Shown here: one piece after another, positions 38,958-51,321 of the stretch
How the letters are laid out: each line of letters starts with the position of its first letter
How positions within the stretch are numbered: position 1 is the first letter of the stretch
Assembly: GCF_025024155.1 (NCBI RefSeq)
Contig: NW_026251764.1
Location: forward strand, 186,001 to 250,000
Direction of reading: 5' to 3'
Source of the DNA: Gamsiella multidivaricata
Lineage: Eukaryota > Mortierellomycota > Mortierellomycetes > Mortierellales > Mortierellaceae
DNA length: 64,000 nucleotides
Translations under genes and position numbers: made by a program
Notes under the pieces: model-generated
The model's database searches: none
Told to the model about the DNA's origin: nothing
The model's input: the letters and a program-made list of their open reading frames with translations, nothing else

Positions 38958-41059
38958 ATGAAGTTGACGCCGGCTATTATTGCGTCCCAGGCCGCAGGAA
39001 ATGATATTCAGCAGCTCAAGGAACTCAACGTGTCCAAGAAAGATATCAACCATATCGAAGACATCTCCATCTGTATCAACCTGCACAAGCTGAACTTGTC
39101 CCACAACAGCCTCAACTCTACAGACTCGATCGCTGGACTCCAGTACCTGCAGGCGCTCACCCTCCTCAACCTCAGTGGGAACCAACTGGATTCGTTTGAA
39201 GGCCTTCAACGGCTCAAGACCCTCTTCGGTACGTTTCTCGAAAACCCCCCTTCCTCAACACGAACCACGCACGGCCAATTGATCTCGGATACATATATCT
39301 TAACCTAACCATCTGTTTGTTCTCTTCAAACACGAAAAAAAAAATAGTTTTGAACATGTCCCACAACGACCTGAACCGCATCTCCATCCACATCGAAAAG
39401 CTTGTCAACCTCAAGGCCATCGTCCTCAACAACAACAGGATCAGGGTCGTTGACCACCTCGGAGGTCTTCTAGAACTCAACACCATCGTCCTCTCCCACA
39501 ACCGGATCCAGGAACTACCCGCTTTTCCGAAACTCACCAAGCTCACCAAGCTCTCTGCAGCCCATAACGAAATCCGACAGATCCCCGATTTCTCAGAGAA
39601 CGGCATGTTGAAGGAACTGCGATTGAATCATAACAAACTGATCACCATCCCGGACTCGCTGCGTCGCTGTACAGCCCTGGATATTTTGGATCTTGGAGGC
39701 AACATGTTGAGAGAGTGGTCCGACGTCGCACCCTTGGGATCCCTGATGCATCTGATCAACTTGAATCTCCAAGGAAACCCGATCTGTGACAAGCCGGATT
39801 ATAAGAAGAAGGTAAAAATGATCCCATACGCAAATCGCCCTGCTTTCGCCCTCTGTTGAACAAATTTCCATGATGAATTGCTTTATTCTTCAAAGGATTA
39901 CTGACGATGTGGTTCTGATATGCTAATTACATACGTATGTGTGTATGTGTATGTGTATGTGGTATAGATTCTGGAATTGGTTCCCTCATTGCGAGTACTG
40001 GATGGCGAGCGCTTCGACCCAAAGTTCCTCCAGATCAAGGCCAAGCGCGCGGAACACAAGGAGGTTGTCGAGAAGATGAAGAAGAAAAAGGAAGATCTCG
40101 AAAAGAAAAAGATATTGAGGAAGGTCAAACGTGGCGAGATCGATGCAGATACGATCGATAAGGACGTCCTGGCCGATGCCGAGCAGTTCGAGCGGAAGAA
40201 GAAGAAACCAAAGGCGGAGAAGGACGACAAGAAGGACAAGAAGAACCTGACCAAGGAAGAGAGGAAGGCACTCAAGGAGGAAAAGAGGGCTCGTAAAGAG
40301 GCCAAGGTAGCGGTAGCAACATTAGCAGCAAAGGACAAGGACGAGGACGAGGATGAGGATGAGTCGCTGGCAACGAAATCCGGCAAGAGCAAAAAGAACA
40401 AAGACGGAAAGGCCGGTGTACTGGAAAAGAAGACATCATCCAAGCGTACACGACCGGCAGAGGACGACGAAGACGAGCATGAAAGCAGTGGGGCCAAGAA
40501 GAAAAAGTCAACGCTGTCATCGATGTTCAAGGGCAATGGTCCTCGACCGCTCAGTGCGCTGGCCCCTGCTGATGCTGACGAGGACGTGGAAATGGATGAC
40601 GAGGAGAGCAAGGCAAAGAAGGCAGAACTGAACAGGGTCCGAAAGGAGAATCGGAAGGCTGCGAAGAAAGAGGCCAAGAAGGAGAAAACGGCCGCCACCC
40701 TGGAAAAGAAGAAGGCTGCACGTAAGGAGAAGAAAGAGCCGACCACGCTGGAAGAGGATAGCTTCTTCGCCAAACCCTCGGAAGAGGAGGTCAAGTCCAA
40801 GAAGGCCAAGATCGAGAAGACAACACTCACACCAGCTGTCGCCAAGCCAGCTCTAGCTCCAGCTCCAGCAGTGGTCGAGGTCCATGTCGCACGGCTTTTG
40901 GATCCTGCTGAGGCTGCAAAGGCCAGGTCGGGTGTCGTCGCTGTTGTCGACAAATCAGCCCAGCTCGCCAAGAAGAACAAGAAGCCCAAGTTCGATATCG
41001 CTGCTCTCGAGGAGACCACCGATGCCTTTGGCGGTGGCCAGGTCTCTGGGTGGGACTAA
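38958..41059 (+). CDS. Leucine-rich-repeat protein with lysine-rich tail
   Basis: Three exons, 38958-39228, 39348-39811 and 39968-41059, fit in phase and give 608 aa. Residues about 20-235 form eight or so SDS22-like LRRs (CINLHKLNLSHNSLNS, LQALTLLNLSGNQLDS, LNTIVLSHNRIQELPAFPKL, LKELRLNHNKLITIP). The LRR cap is LILELVPSLRVLDGERFDPK-like, beginning in exon 3. The remaining roughly 340 aa are dominated by Lys/Glu/Ala runs with KKKK clusters, NLS-like KGKSKKNK-type patches and acidic DEDEDE stretches, so nuclear or nucleolar residence is likely. It ends in GGGQVSGWD. The LRR part may act as a phosphatase-adaptor or RNP scaffold; I cannot name an ortholog. AATAAA lies about 60 bases after the stop. 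Confidence 0.85.
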
Positions 41060-41179
41060 GAACTCCTTCATCCTTCATACGATACCATCTATATTCGCAT
41101 TCTTCTCACGGCATCATTCCAAATAAACTAAAAACTTGCATTATCAAACATGTGCGGACCCCAATGCAAAAAATAATGT

Positions 41180-41948
41180 TTATTTCACATTCTCCATCTG
41201 CCATGAGACCACGCCCAACGATTCCTCGACTTGGTTCCGCTCAGGCGCCGTCTCCAGATACGGCTCCAACTCCCAGAGTAGGACCATATTCGTCAACTGC
41301 TGATCCAGCAAAGGCGGCAACTCATCCGCGCCCGAGTCCTTCAGCACCGCTATCGTCTCCAGTGCCTCCAGGATCGATTCTTTGAGCGCGATCTCATCCA
41401 ACGTCTGCTCAAACACATGCTGCAGATACGCCGACATCTCCATCGGCGTAGCCTGTGTCCCCGGGATGATATGGTGCACAAGCCCAGGCGAGGGAACATA
41501 TCCCCTCGTTACTGTCGACCCCATCGATCCGTCCGTTGCCCCGTCCTTTTCATCATCCCCGCTATCGCTTGACGATCTTGTGTCCGAATCATCATCCTCC
41601 TCAAGACGACGGCTCTCCTTCTTTTGTCTCTCGAGTTCCTCAGCCAGGCGGGCTTCCTCCTGCGCCTTCAGGATGGCGTCTATTCCCATGATCCCCGGTG
41701 GAGAAGCTTCCTGGAGGATAGCGATCAGTTTTAGTCGTATCCTGTTCATCCGTAGAACAATATCTTGCACTGGAAGGATTCACAGACGCAAGCCATGGGA
41801 TATATATTTTTTTTTTTGACGATTAATAAATGACATACGAAGAAACAATACGATATAGCTCGTCAACAAGAAAAAAAAAGGACTACTTACGCCGGTCAAT
41901 AACAGCGGTAAGGTCTTCCGTGGCTCTAATCACAGCTTGATATCCCAT
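41180..41948 (-). CDS. Uncharacterised acidic helical protein
   Basis: Two exons, 41948-41891 and 41769-41180, fit in phase and give 215 aa. The first 40 residues (MGYQAVIRATEDLTAVIDRR, then LQDIVLRMNRIRLKLIAILQ) and the segment KAQEEARLAEELERQKKESR are amphipathic and probably coiled coil. An acidic Ser/Asp-rich middle follows, then a second helical region (MSAYLQHVFEQTLDEIALKE). I do not recognise the family. It converges on the LRR gene, with the stops only about 120 bases apart, so their 3' UTRs probably overlap. The start is the Met before the first helix; further upstream exons cannot be excluded. Confidence 0.6.
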
Positions 41949-42544
41949 ATTCCCAGAAACGAGGTCCACATATTAGATAATGAGTGATCTAGCGGATAAG
42001 CAACTTGTAGCCCTGTTCACCGTCCTTTTTTTTTTTCTTTTTTTTTTTTTTTTGTTTGGCTTACAAGTTCGGGCGCTTTTGAGGGCAGCGGCACCTTGGG
42101 TTACGCTAGCCTTCCATTCTGTGGATCTTTCAGTAGAGGCAAAAAATAAAGAAATAAAGAAAGAAAGAAGAAGGACAGATGTCGATCTCCATCAGTCCCG
42201 TTGCAATGTCTCCTGTTGAAAACGTCGATCTCCCATGCAGTGTTGCAAATTCATTTACAATTGTCGAAATCCAATGGTTGTTGTCAGAACCTTTACAAGG
42301 TAGTCCCTGTCCCTGCTAGTTAACGCTTTCCCTGACGATGGGGTCTTCTTTCTATCGATAATGGCCTGGCTCATTTTTTTTTCCGCGAACAATTAAAAAG
42401 GCGAGCATAAAAAAAAAGCGTAGAGTAGATATTTGTAAAAATAAAAATACAATGCGGTACGGCCGCTTTCATTATAGAGAGTATGCTCTTGAAAACACGA
42501 AAAAAAAAACTAAACTAAAATAAAATGAATCTAACGAATATTCA
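41949..42544. other. Spacer, no gene seen
   Basis: About 600 bases. A T-rich block (42025-42055) and an A-rich block (42140-42170) flank short ORFs without motifs. It is the 3' flank of the GATA-factor gene and the upstream region of the 41180-41948 gene. Confidence 0.5.
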
Positions 42545-45500
42545 TCATGATCGCCTTGGTAACGGGTATGAGAGTGCCTGAGTGTACCGGGGAGGGGGCG
42601 GCGCGGATCCATGATGTGGTGGCGGCGGAGGCTGCTGTGATGAAGATGGTGGTGGTGGCTGCTGTTTCGAATACAATGGCATTGGTGGCTGTTGCTGCTG
42701 CTGCAAGTGCTGCATCTCGCGTTCATCAAGTCGTGCAGTTGCATTAGAACGTCCCGGCCCTCCAGAGCCGCTCAGTGCCATCAGGCTAGCCAGAGCAGAG
42801 TTGGTCTTGACATCGTTCGTCAGGGGCGCTCCTGGCTGAGGAGGAGGTGGTGCATGACTATGGCTATGGCCATGTGGGGGAGGCGCGTATCCATGACCCA
42901 CTGGAGACCCGCTTTCGCGGATAGAGTGGGGTACGGGAGGTGATCCGGAAGCTCCAGCATGATGTGGATCTAAGACCTGATCGAGCCCGTTGAGTACTGC
43001 GGCTGCTCTGCCCAGAAGCATCGACAAATGAGATACCTCTCGCTGCAGGTCCTGACGGGTCTGCTGAAGGACATCCGTGCTCGTGCTGATTCCTGAGGCT
43101 GCTGCTGCGGGTGCTGGATGACTGCCAGGAGCCCCAATGACCACACCGCTCATGGGTGAAGACGGCTGTCGCCGATGCTGACCAAACTGGTGATGGTGAG
43201 AAGGTGGGGGAGGCCCCTGCTCTTGCTGGTGCAGCAGGTCGTTCGGCCGGGGCAGAGACTGGTGGTGGCCTGGATGAGCAGGATGGGGCAAAGATATGGG
43301 CGGCAGATGCGCTGGCCCTCCTGTGACATTACTACCGCCATTAGCACGCTCGCGCTCGCGATCCATGTGTCCATCGTGGTGATAAGGTGCTGGATATCCA
43401 TTGATTGGCTGCGCAACACCCTGCGTTGGTGAAGATCCAGAACTGTAATGATGACCACCTTGGGACGGTGGAGGCGGCGGCGCCTGCGACTGAGATGGCT
43501 CTGAAGGGTGGTATTCGTTTCCCGCTGGAGGAGCACCCTGGGCATGGTACTGCTGATGATGATAGGGCTGCTGCGGTCCTCCTTGGGAATAACGCGGGTA
43601 CATCGGGGGGGAATTAGGTGGTGGTCCCGTTGAATGCACAATGCCTGTTGATGACAAACGCGTATTGGACGAAGAAGAGGACACGGTAGCATATCCGGGA
43701 AGGCGCTGATTCCATCCTGATGCATACTGCGAGGAGGGATGCATGCTGTCGTCCATATCTCGGGGTGAATGCGATGAGTGCACATACGCATGAGGGGATT
43801 GCTGGTGCATATGGTGCTGCGACTGGCTATGGGGATGGGCCTGCTGCGCATGGGGATGCGGGTGCTGTTGTTGAGGATGCTGTGGTGGTTGAGACGGATG
43901 CTGTGAAGGGTGAGGCGGCGGTGGCTGAACCCGAGGGGGCGGTGGTGGCGGGTGCATCGGGTACCTGGACATGCTCATGGACGGGGTCGAGTGATACTGT
44001 CCGTTCCCGTGGTGCACATTCAACATGTATCGATGCTGGCCTAGATGCGGTGGTGGATGGTCTCTCATGTATCCATGCGGGTCCTGCGATCTTGAAGGTG
44101 GCTGCGGGTAAGGCGAAGGGCCCGGGTGATGAGGTGAGCCTGAATGATGAAGACTCTGCTCGCTGCTTCCAATGTTCTCGATGGGTGACATGCTCCGTCG
44201 ATAGGCTCCCGATCCTGGCTCCCGTCGCACCCAGTCTGAGTGGCCGTTCGCAGACCTCTTTGGCAAGATGTAGTCCTCCATTCCTGGTCCACCTCGGCCT
44301 ACCACAGAGCCCTGCAGTCGTCGGCGCTTGGCAGCATTTCCTCCGTGATCTCCTTGTCCATCGTGCCCATTTTGCTCCATGGACAGTGCTGGTGGAGGCG
44401 ACCGAGCGCGTTGCAGGGGCTTGGGATACTGCATTCTTTGATGATACTGGGGAGGAGGTTGGTGATGAATCTGCTGCTGTTGTTGTTGCTGTTGATGCTG
44501 TTGTTGCTGCTGAAGGGCTTGCTGTGGAGCTAAGGGTGGCGAATTGGCCATGAGGTTGACGCGCTTCCTTCGTTTGATGACGGCTCGCTTCATGGTGACA
44601 GGCCGATGCACATTATGTAGCTTGTAGTAGAGCCCACAGGCGTTACAAATGGTGTTGCCTCCACTATCGCGACGCCAGAGGGGTGTAGTAGTGGTCCTAC
44701 AGTTGGCACAAACAAGGTGCTGGCGATTGGTCTGCTGCTGATTGTATGAGGGGCATCCTGAGCAGCTGTGCGTGCCTCCTGTACCGTTGCAGTTGCCATC
44801 GCCAGGACATGATGCCGCGTGTTCGCCCTCAGCTGGCTTCTCCTCTGTTGCTGGTGCTGCTGGTGCTGGTGCTGTGGTTGTCGATTTGGATGGTTCTGCG
44901 GAGCTCTTTTCTGCGGGATCAGCAGGAGATGGATCCGCGGTCTGACTGTCCCTGTTAATTGCACTGGAGGGGCCCCGTGCATTGGGATCCTCAACCTCGT
45001 CGGTCTCGCCTGCAGCTGGAGATTCGCCCTTCTTGAGGCCCATATTGCGCTTGAGCCATGGTGGTCTTGACAGGTTCCTTGCCTTGTAGTAGAGGCCTGG
45101 ATGTGATGATGGAATAGAGGAACAGTGGAATGTTAGATTAATTAACAATGGAATGGGCTGCTGTGTATGTGGTGTGTATGTGTGTGCTGAATCAACAGAG
45201 GGATAGCACAATGCAAGCAGTAGATCGTAAGGTTGAGGGGCAAGATAATAGAGATAATAACATTTGATATTGAGTTCAGCCATCCAACCACTGTGTGCGA
45301 CCATCGAGAAAGAAGAAAAAAAAAAGTGCTCTCCATCGTCCCAATCATCGCACAATCTCAAAATCAAAAGAGGGGCATGGAGGGACATGGAGGGGCATGG
45401 AGAGACAAAAAAGAATCGAAAATCGAATATCTTTCCGCACCCTCATCCCCTCTTACAAAACACGGCCAAGGCCATCTGTGCATTGCCCTTGACAATCGCA

Positions 45501-48122
45501 CCAAATCAGTACCAGCATCAGCACAACACAAACAACAACTTTGTATTATTAAAATAAACCCCGTTGGTCCAGTTTCCAACGCCATCTCCCTCCCTTTTTG
45601 CAATTGTTTCCTTCTGCCGTAATCGAGAGCGATTCCTGCTTGATTACACATCTTCACCACCCTCAACAGCAACTCCGTTTGATCGATCGCCCAAAATGAC
45701 TCTATGGCGCTAGACAGCTCTCTTGCCCTTTGCCATGTGAACCGATGTGCGGACGAGATTGCTGCTGCTGGCCGGTCCACCAACAGAGTTGACCTGATTG
45801 TTTGGTTTAATCGCGATCGAACTTTGTTTTTTCCCACCCTCCATTGTTGTTGCATATAAAATAGAATAAAATAAAATAAAGAACATAAAATGGAACAGAA
45901 TAACACAAAATAAAATAAAATAGAATAGAATGTCAAAGCAAGAGCGAACTATGGCGCCCCTTCCTACGGGATAGAGCATCTCTCTTGCTCGCTCGCATTC
46001 GCTCTTCTCGTCCTTATCTTAGCGAGAATCTCGAACAAGCGTACTCCACTCCTATTAGCCCCCTGTTCGCTTTCACTGCCTCTTATTCACCAAGAGTCGT
46101 GTGATGATTTGAGGCCATATTGATTAAGACGACTGCAATTGAAAATGTAAAGACATAAAAAAAATAAAAAAAATCCGGGGTGTTTGTTTGTTGTGTTTTG
46201 ACGTGTCTGACCAATGGCCTTCAATGTCATTTGAAAAGTGCGTCTCCATCCGCCTTCCCCTCCTTCACTTTCCTCCGCATATGGGTGCATTGGATTCCAC
46301 TCTTCGCCCTTTCCAATAGTGTGTCCATGTTCATTCTTTTCTCTTGTTTGAGTTTGTTCTTTCTTTTCCCTCCGCCAATCTGCCATAGAGATCTTTTTTT
46401 TTTTTTAAAAAAAAAGATGGAAACCAAAAATAACAATGTCTCGTTCTCTGCCCTCGGCGCAATGAAAAAAGAAAAAGAAACCTCCAAACTAAACAAACGA
46501 GACGAAATCAAGCTAAAGCAAAGACCATTGAATGAACAACCTTACGTTGTTCGCAAATGAAGGAGATAAAAGAATAAAAACACATTTTTGTCCCAACTGT
46601 ACGTACCACATGCGTTACAGATCGTTTGTCCGTCGCTCGCTCGTCGCCAGAGTGGAGTCGTCGTAGTTCCGCAGTTGGCACAGCTCGTTGCAGTGACACC
46701 CGCTTTCAGATCCTTCTTAGGACCACCTGTAGGGCTCTTGATCGCCTGCTGAGGTGTCAATTGTGGCGATGGTGTCTTGGATGCAGCACCACCCATCGAC
46801 CCTGAATATGGGCCATCTCCACTGGCGATCGTCGAGGGTGAACCGGGCGACGCTAATCTCTTCTTACTTGGGGTTGAAGAGGTGGCCCCGGCAAGGTCTT
46901 TGGTAGATAATGGTGGGGACGAGGACCCCGCAGAAACATCAGCCATATCTGCGTCCCGTTCGTCTGGCCGACGTACTTCCTGTTCAATCTCCATGCGTAG
47001 CGTGGGGTCAAATTCAACGTCGCTGCCTACCATCTCTTCATCCTCCACCTCATATTCCTCCACTTCCTCTTCAACCTCCTCAAACTCGTCCTCATACTCC
47101 TCGTCTTTGGCTTTGTAAAATGCAGACTGGCGCTCGTCAACGGGCGACGTTGCTGATGTGTGTGGTTCGGGACTCGGGATGTGGACATCGCCATGTTTGG
47201 AAGCAGCAAAAGACCGCTGCGCGAGATTGCCTTTTGAAAACGAAGATAGGGTAGCTGAAGGGGGATGATTGAAAGACGGGTAAGGCTTTGGAGAAATGAT
47301 GGTCGTTGGGGTCACAGAGGAGAGCGAAGAGAGTGAAGAGAGCGGGGTACTCGATGAAAGTCTAGATTTCAACGAAAATGAAAGCGCGTTTGAAGTGGGG
47401 ATCGGGTGACCCTTGTCGATAGCGGGCACAGTCGAAATCAGCGCCGAGGGGGAAGGGGACAACGATGTCGGTGTCAATGCTGCGGGAGCTGCTGTTGAAG
47501 GCGAGGACGTCGTTGACGAGGATGCTAGCGCCCCTATGCTTGTGTCTATGCTCGGTGTTGTTGCACCCTCTGTCTTTACGGGGGACATGGCAGGAAGTGT
47601 GGTTATTATCGTTGAGGAGGAGGGCGTGGGAGAGGGCGAGAGGGGAGCGATGCCCGGTAAGGATGGGGCAGGGGGAGGGTGGTGTGTATGCTGCTTGGAT
47701 ATAGAGGGTGATGATGTGGACTTTGATGGCGGTGATGACGAGGCAGGCTCCTGGCTGCCATCGATGTTGTTGTTGCTGATGGTGCTGATGGTGTTATCGA
47801 TATCAATATCGCCGTTGGAGCCATGTGTGCTCCCTTGGTGGGACAGTCGGGGGTCTGTGGTGACTATCGAAGGCTTTGCTGATATGGACGATGAAGATGA
47901 AAACGAGGATGACGGAGAGAGGGACACGGATGCGGATGCCGACGCTGCTGCTGCTGTTGTTGTTATTGTTGTTGTTGTTGTTGTTGCTGCGGCTGTTGAT
48001 GGGGAAGCGGATGTGTCCCCCGAGAGAGGGACCAGCTTTACAACAGGGTCGGTGTCCGTTGAGGCGACGGGTGGGACAGTCGGGGCAGCTGCAACCACTG
48101 GTGCTGTTTCAGCCAGCGACAT
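42545..48122 (-). CDS. Two-finger GATA factor, SreA/Urbs1/Fep1-type iron regulator
   Basis: Zinc-finger transcription factor of the class that represses siderophore and iron-uptake genes when iron is plentiful. Two exons, 48122-46607 and 45096-42545, give 1355 aa. Finger 1 (C481, C484, C502, C505) reads [14 protein letters not shown]...CNACGLYYK. Finger 2 (C635, C638, C656, C659) reads [14 protein letters not shown]...[12 protein letters not shown]. Both are CX2CX17CX2C. Between them, C602, C608, C617 and C620 form the CX5CX8CX2C motif ([19 protein letters not shown]) that marks this iron-sensing subfamily. The N-terminus is Ser/Thr-rich with an acidic patch. The C-terminal 650 aa are His/Pro/Gln-rich, with a late coiled coil ([19 protein letters not shown]) typical of the family. 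The 1510-base intron splits finger 1 inside the codon after CNAC. The start at 48122 is chosen because the frame upstream is microsatellite sequence. Confidence 0.93.
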
Positions 48123-48220
48123 GTGCAGATGTGGGGAAGGAGGAGATATCACAGGGCGTCTGCGGCGGCGAGGGATGGGAGGGAGAAGATGAAGAGGGAA
48201 GAGAGAAAGAGGGTGAGTGA

Positions 48221-48257
<37 letters not shown>

Positions 48258-48988
48258 CGAGCGAGTGGGTGACAGTATGTCCCCGGATATGTCGAGGCAG
48301 AGGCAACTGCTTACTTGTTTATGTATACTTTTGCCAGCAAATACAAGAAAGAGAAAGAGGGAGAGGGAGAGGGAAAGGAAGAGGAGAGAGAGAGAGAGAG
48401 AGAGAGAAGATGGTGTGGTGGTATGGTGGTACGGATGTGTGTAAGGGTGGAATGGATGGAGGGGGGATGGATGCTGCTGCTGCTGCTGCTGAAGAAGAAG
48501 ATGATGATGAAGAGAGGCTGTGTGGGGCAGGTAGCGGTTGGTGGCAGGGGCAGCGGAGTCGTGGTTGCTGCAGCAGTGATTATAGCGATTATAGCGGGGC
48601 GGAGAGCGGAGAGCGGAGAGCGAGAGAGAATGAAAAAAAAGAGTGGAAGGAGAGGAGAGAGAGAGAAGGAGAGATTGGGCAGATGCTGATAAGATTTTAC
48701 GAGGCGGCCCTCGATAGGATATCAACATCTGCTGATCAAAATCCTCGCCCTGATCGCATTTGCTTCAGATGAAGAAATCTATTTTCGGCCACCCCTGCCC
48801 GATGCCCTCTACAGACCACAGATCAAACTCATCAAAGGGCTCACCCCAAGGGACACCCGCATATCTCTGTGCCATAATTTGATCCGCACGCCCTCCCAAT
48901 GGCAGACACGCCTCTGGCTGCCCTCGCTTTTTTATTGCTCCATCTTCCTATCTTCCTATGCCCTTTTCTTCTCTCGGCCCAGCTCCTC
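48123..48988. other. GATA factor leader/promoter and transporter 3' flank
   Basis: Frames stay open here only because of GT, GA and GCT repeats (48224-48500), giving TH-, RE- and L-rich translations. I treat it as 5' leader or promoter of the GATA factor. The segment 48730-48988 is the 3' flank of the transporter gene. Confidence 0.5.
48224..48254. repeat. GT microsatellite upstream of GATA factor
   Basis: About 15 GT units, 100 bases upstream of the chosen GATA-factor start codon, followed by a GA-rich tract at 48343-48410. Confidence 0.9.
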
Positions 48989-51321
48989 TCATCGCTGCAA
49001 CCGTCCTTCAGCGCGCTTCGTGGCCAACCAGAGCACCAGTGCCGTTGAGAAGGAAACCATGCACACCACAGTCGAGACCACGTATATCGCAGAGGGCATG
49101 GTAGCGGATGTCCTGGCAAAGATCCATCCATAGAGCAGAGACGCCACTACCGACACTATAGCTTGCAGGACTGAGAGTCCGCCCATCGCCATGCCTGTCT
49201 GATGCGGAGGTACGAATACTGTCAATAAAGACATGATTGCGGGGCCACCCACAGAAGCTAACACATGGATGCCACAGCCTACATGGATGATGAAGAGTCC
49301 CATAGAAGAAGACAGACAGACAGAGAAAGAGAGGGAGGGAGAGGGAGAGAGAGAATATGCATTAGATAGGTGTTCTGAAGACATGCGTGCTTTCTGCAGT
49401 ATTCAAAGCATTCGTTTTCCATGTATCCTTGCCTATAAAGAGGACAGCCTCTTTTTCAAATATCGGAACAATCGCATGTCCCACAATCTGAAGTCCCGCG
49501 CCAAACACGAAGAACGTCAAGTCCTTCCAGATGCCGCTCGCTTCGCTTCCGTTAGCAGGCGGACCTGTTGCTTGATTCATCTCTGCCGCCAATACCTCAT
49601 TAATGACGCCCATCCCCGCATTAGTTGCTCCTTCCTGAAGTAGTGGTGTACGCTCTTGAAGAGCGGTATCCGGTAGAATTGAACTTGGTCCTTGAGATCT
49701 AATACTTTTCTTTGCCTTCTTGTCCACCATGAAATGGTCATAAGCGAGATGCATCAGCGGAAACACGGCAACATAAACAACAAGCGTGGCAGCTCCAAGA
49801 AAACCAAAATAGATGCCATCCTCCAGAGTTGTCCATCCATATACGAGGTTCTATGTTAGAAAGGAAAGATAGATCTCAGTAAGAACAGGGACAAGACATC
49901 AAGATAGCAAAAAGAAGCAACCCTTAGCACAGCCATCTATGTAGATGCTTAGTAATTACCGAATACGGAATGAAGACCGTAGCAATACCTTTGTTCGATA
50001 TGAAATGTATATTTTCTTAAAACAGAAGCTCACTTCATCTCATAGTCAACAAAGATCAGCATTCAAAGACAAAGGCAAACAATAACGCTTACCGCTCATA
50101 GACAATGCCGCTAATGCACAGGTTGACATCAGCAAGACCAGGGTGTAAGGAGTTGGGACCATCTTCATGTCTGGGCTAGGCACAATCCTTCCTGGAAGAA
50201 AGAGCAGGAGAGGGTCTAGTGCTCCCAGAACGACTCCCTTTGTTTTACCAACAAACGAGACCGATTCTTCTTTGGTAGCATCTGCAGCAGTACCAAGAAT
50301 GGCGGGAGGAATGAACTCTTTGCGACGGGATTCCGGCAATGCGACCGTGTATAGAATCAAAATGATCAGAGCTATGATGGCGAGGACCAAGGCTGAATTG
50401 ATATCGTCTGTTGCTTTGATGACATACGCTCCAATCCCTGGACCCAATATGACGCCCACTGATAGAACGACCATCACATATCCAAGTTCCAAACTCCTTC
50501 GTTCCTGAGCAGTGCAGTCAGCTAGAATAATGTATGAAAGGTTACGTCAATTAGGGATGGCCTGCCATCCAACTTCTTTTTGGTTGCTTCTCCGTTACGC
50601 GCCTTGAACAACTCATCGAGGCAGGGACACCTACAGACGTAGGAGTTCAGGCCCGCATTAAGAAGAGATCCTGCACCAAGGCAGCCCTCGACCAGCGCAT
50701 CGGCATAAAGCCAGGCGATGCTCAGATCGCTGCTGGGCAGTCCCATGTAGATAACGAGTAGCAGTGAGAAAATCGTGGGAATGAGCGTCAAGTACATTAG
50801 GAGCTTCCTTCCAAGACGGTCAGAGTGTGTGGTATAGAAACCGATTGTGAAGATGCCTATTTCGATAAGATGAACATGTAAGAACGTGGTCAAATGCTGC
50901 GACTCATAGATGACAGCCTCATGCCAGCATGGACTTTACCTATGCCAGATTTGAGCGACGAGATACGACTCATCACGACAGCGGCGAGGGCCTGCACTAG
51001 TGGCGTATTGCACCTATCTTCGCTGTCACCTTCAAATGAGGGCTGCTCGCCATCCCGAAAGTGTGCCTTGCAGATGATCTGGATAACCGCTTGATCTTGA
51101 GAGGCAGCCAAGATACCAAAGACAATTGATACCAGAAACACGAACGGTAGCAGCCACGCTATGGCTGGGCGACGATACCATGGCAGGGTTCGCAGCACCG
51201 CCATCCGATGCGATTCAGAGCCCACATGAGTTGGGTCCTCCGAAGTAATGTCCTCCTCTAACCTGCGGTTGGGGACAGCGTTGGCCTCGGGGGCCGAGGT
51301 GGTCATGTGTCTGCTGTCCAT
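48989..51321 (-). CDS. Major facilitator superfamily transporter
   Basis: Twelve-helix secondary transporter. Six exons fit in phase: 51321-50940, 50856-50635, 50521-50093, 49988-49960, 49850-49433 and 49278-48989, giving 589 aa. TM1 lies in RPAIAWLLPFVFLVSIVFGI after a cytosolic N-terminus of about 45 aa. The signature SDRLGRKLLMYLTLIP is the TM2-TM3 loop. LELGYVMVVLSVGVILGPGI fits TM4-TM5. The central loop (about 360-470) is long and charged. GGPAIMSLLTVFVPPHQTGM and SLLYGWIF mark TM10-TM11. These features resemble the TetA/HIAT1-like group, but the substrate cannot be assigned. Exon 4 is a 29-base microexon (IATVFIPYS) needed to keep phase, and the fifth intron must use a GC donor (gcaagg). 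It lies next to the iron GATA factor, but no siderophore-transporter hallmark is seen. Confidence 0.85.

Noticed and set aside
39898..41019. Minus-strand ORF of 373 codons opposite the LRR gene tail
   Set aside because: Ser/Phe/Leu-rich antisense shadow of the Lys/Glu-rich tail; the plus strand has the LRR exons in phase.
47413..48192. Plus-strand ORF opposite the GATA factor N-terminus
   Set aside because: Antisense shadow of a Ser/Thr/Ala-rich coding region with no motif.
48123..48728. N-terminal extension of the GATA-factor frame
   Set aside because: The upstream frame is made of TH, SL and P repeats from GT/GA microsatellites; normal protein composition begins at MSLAETAP.
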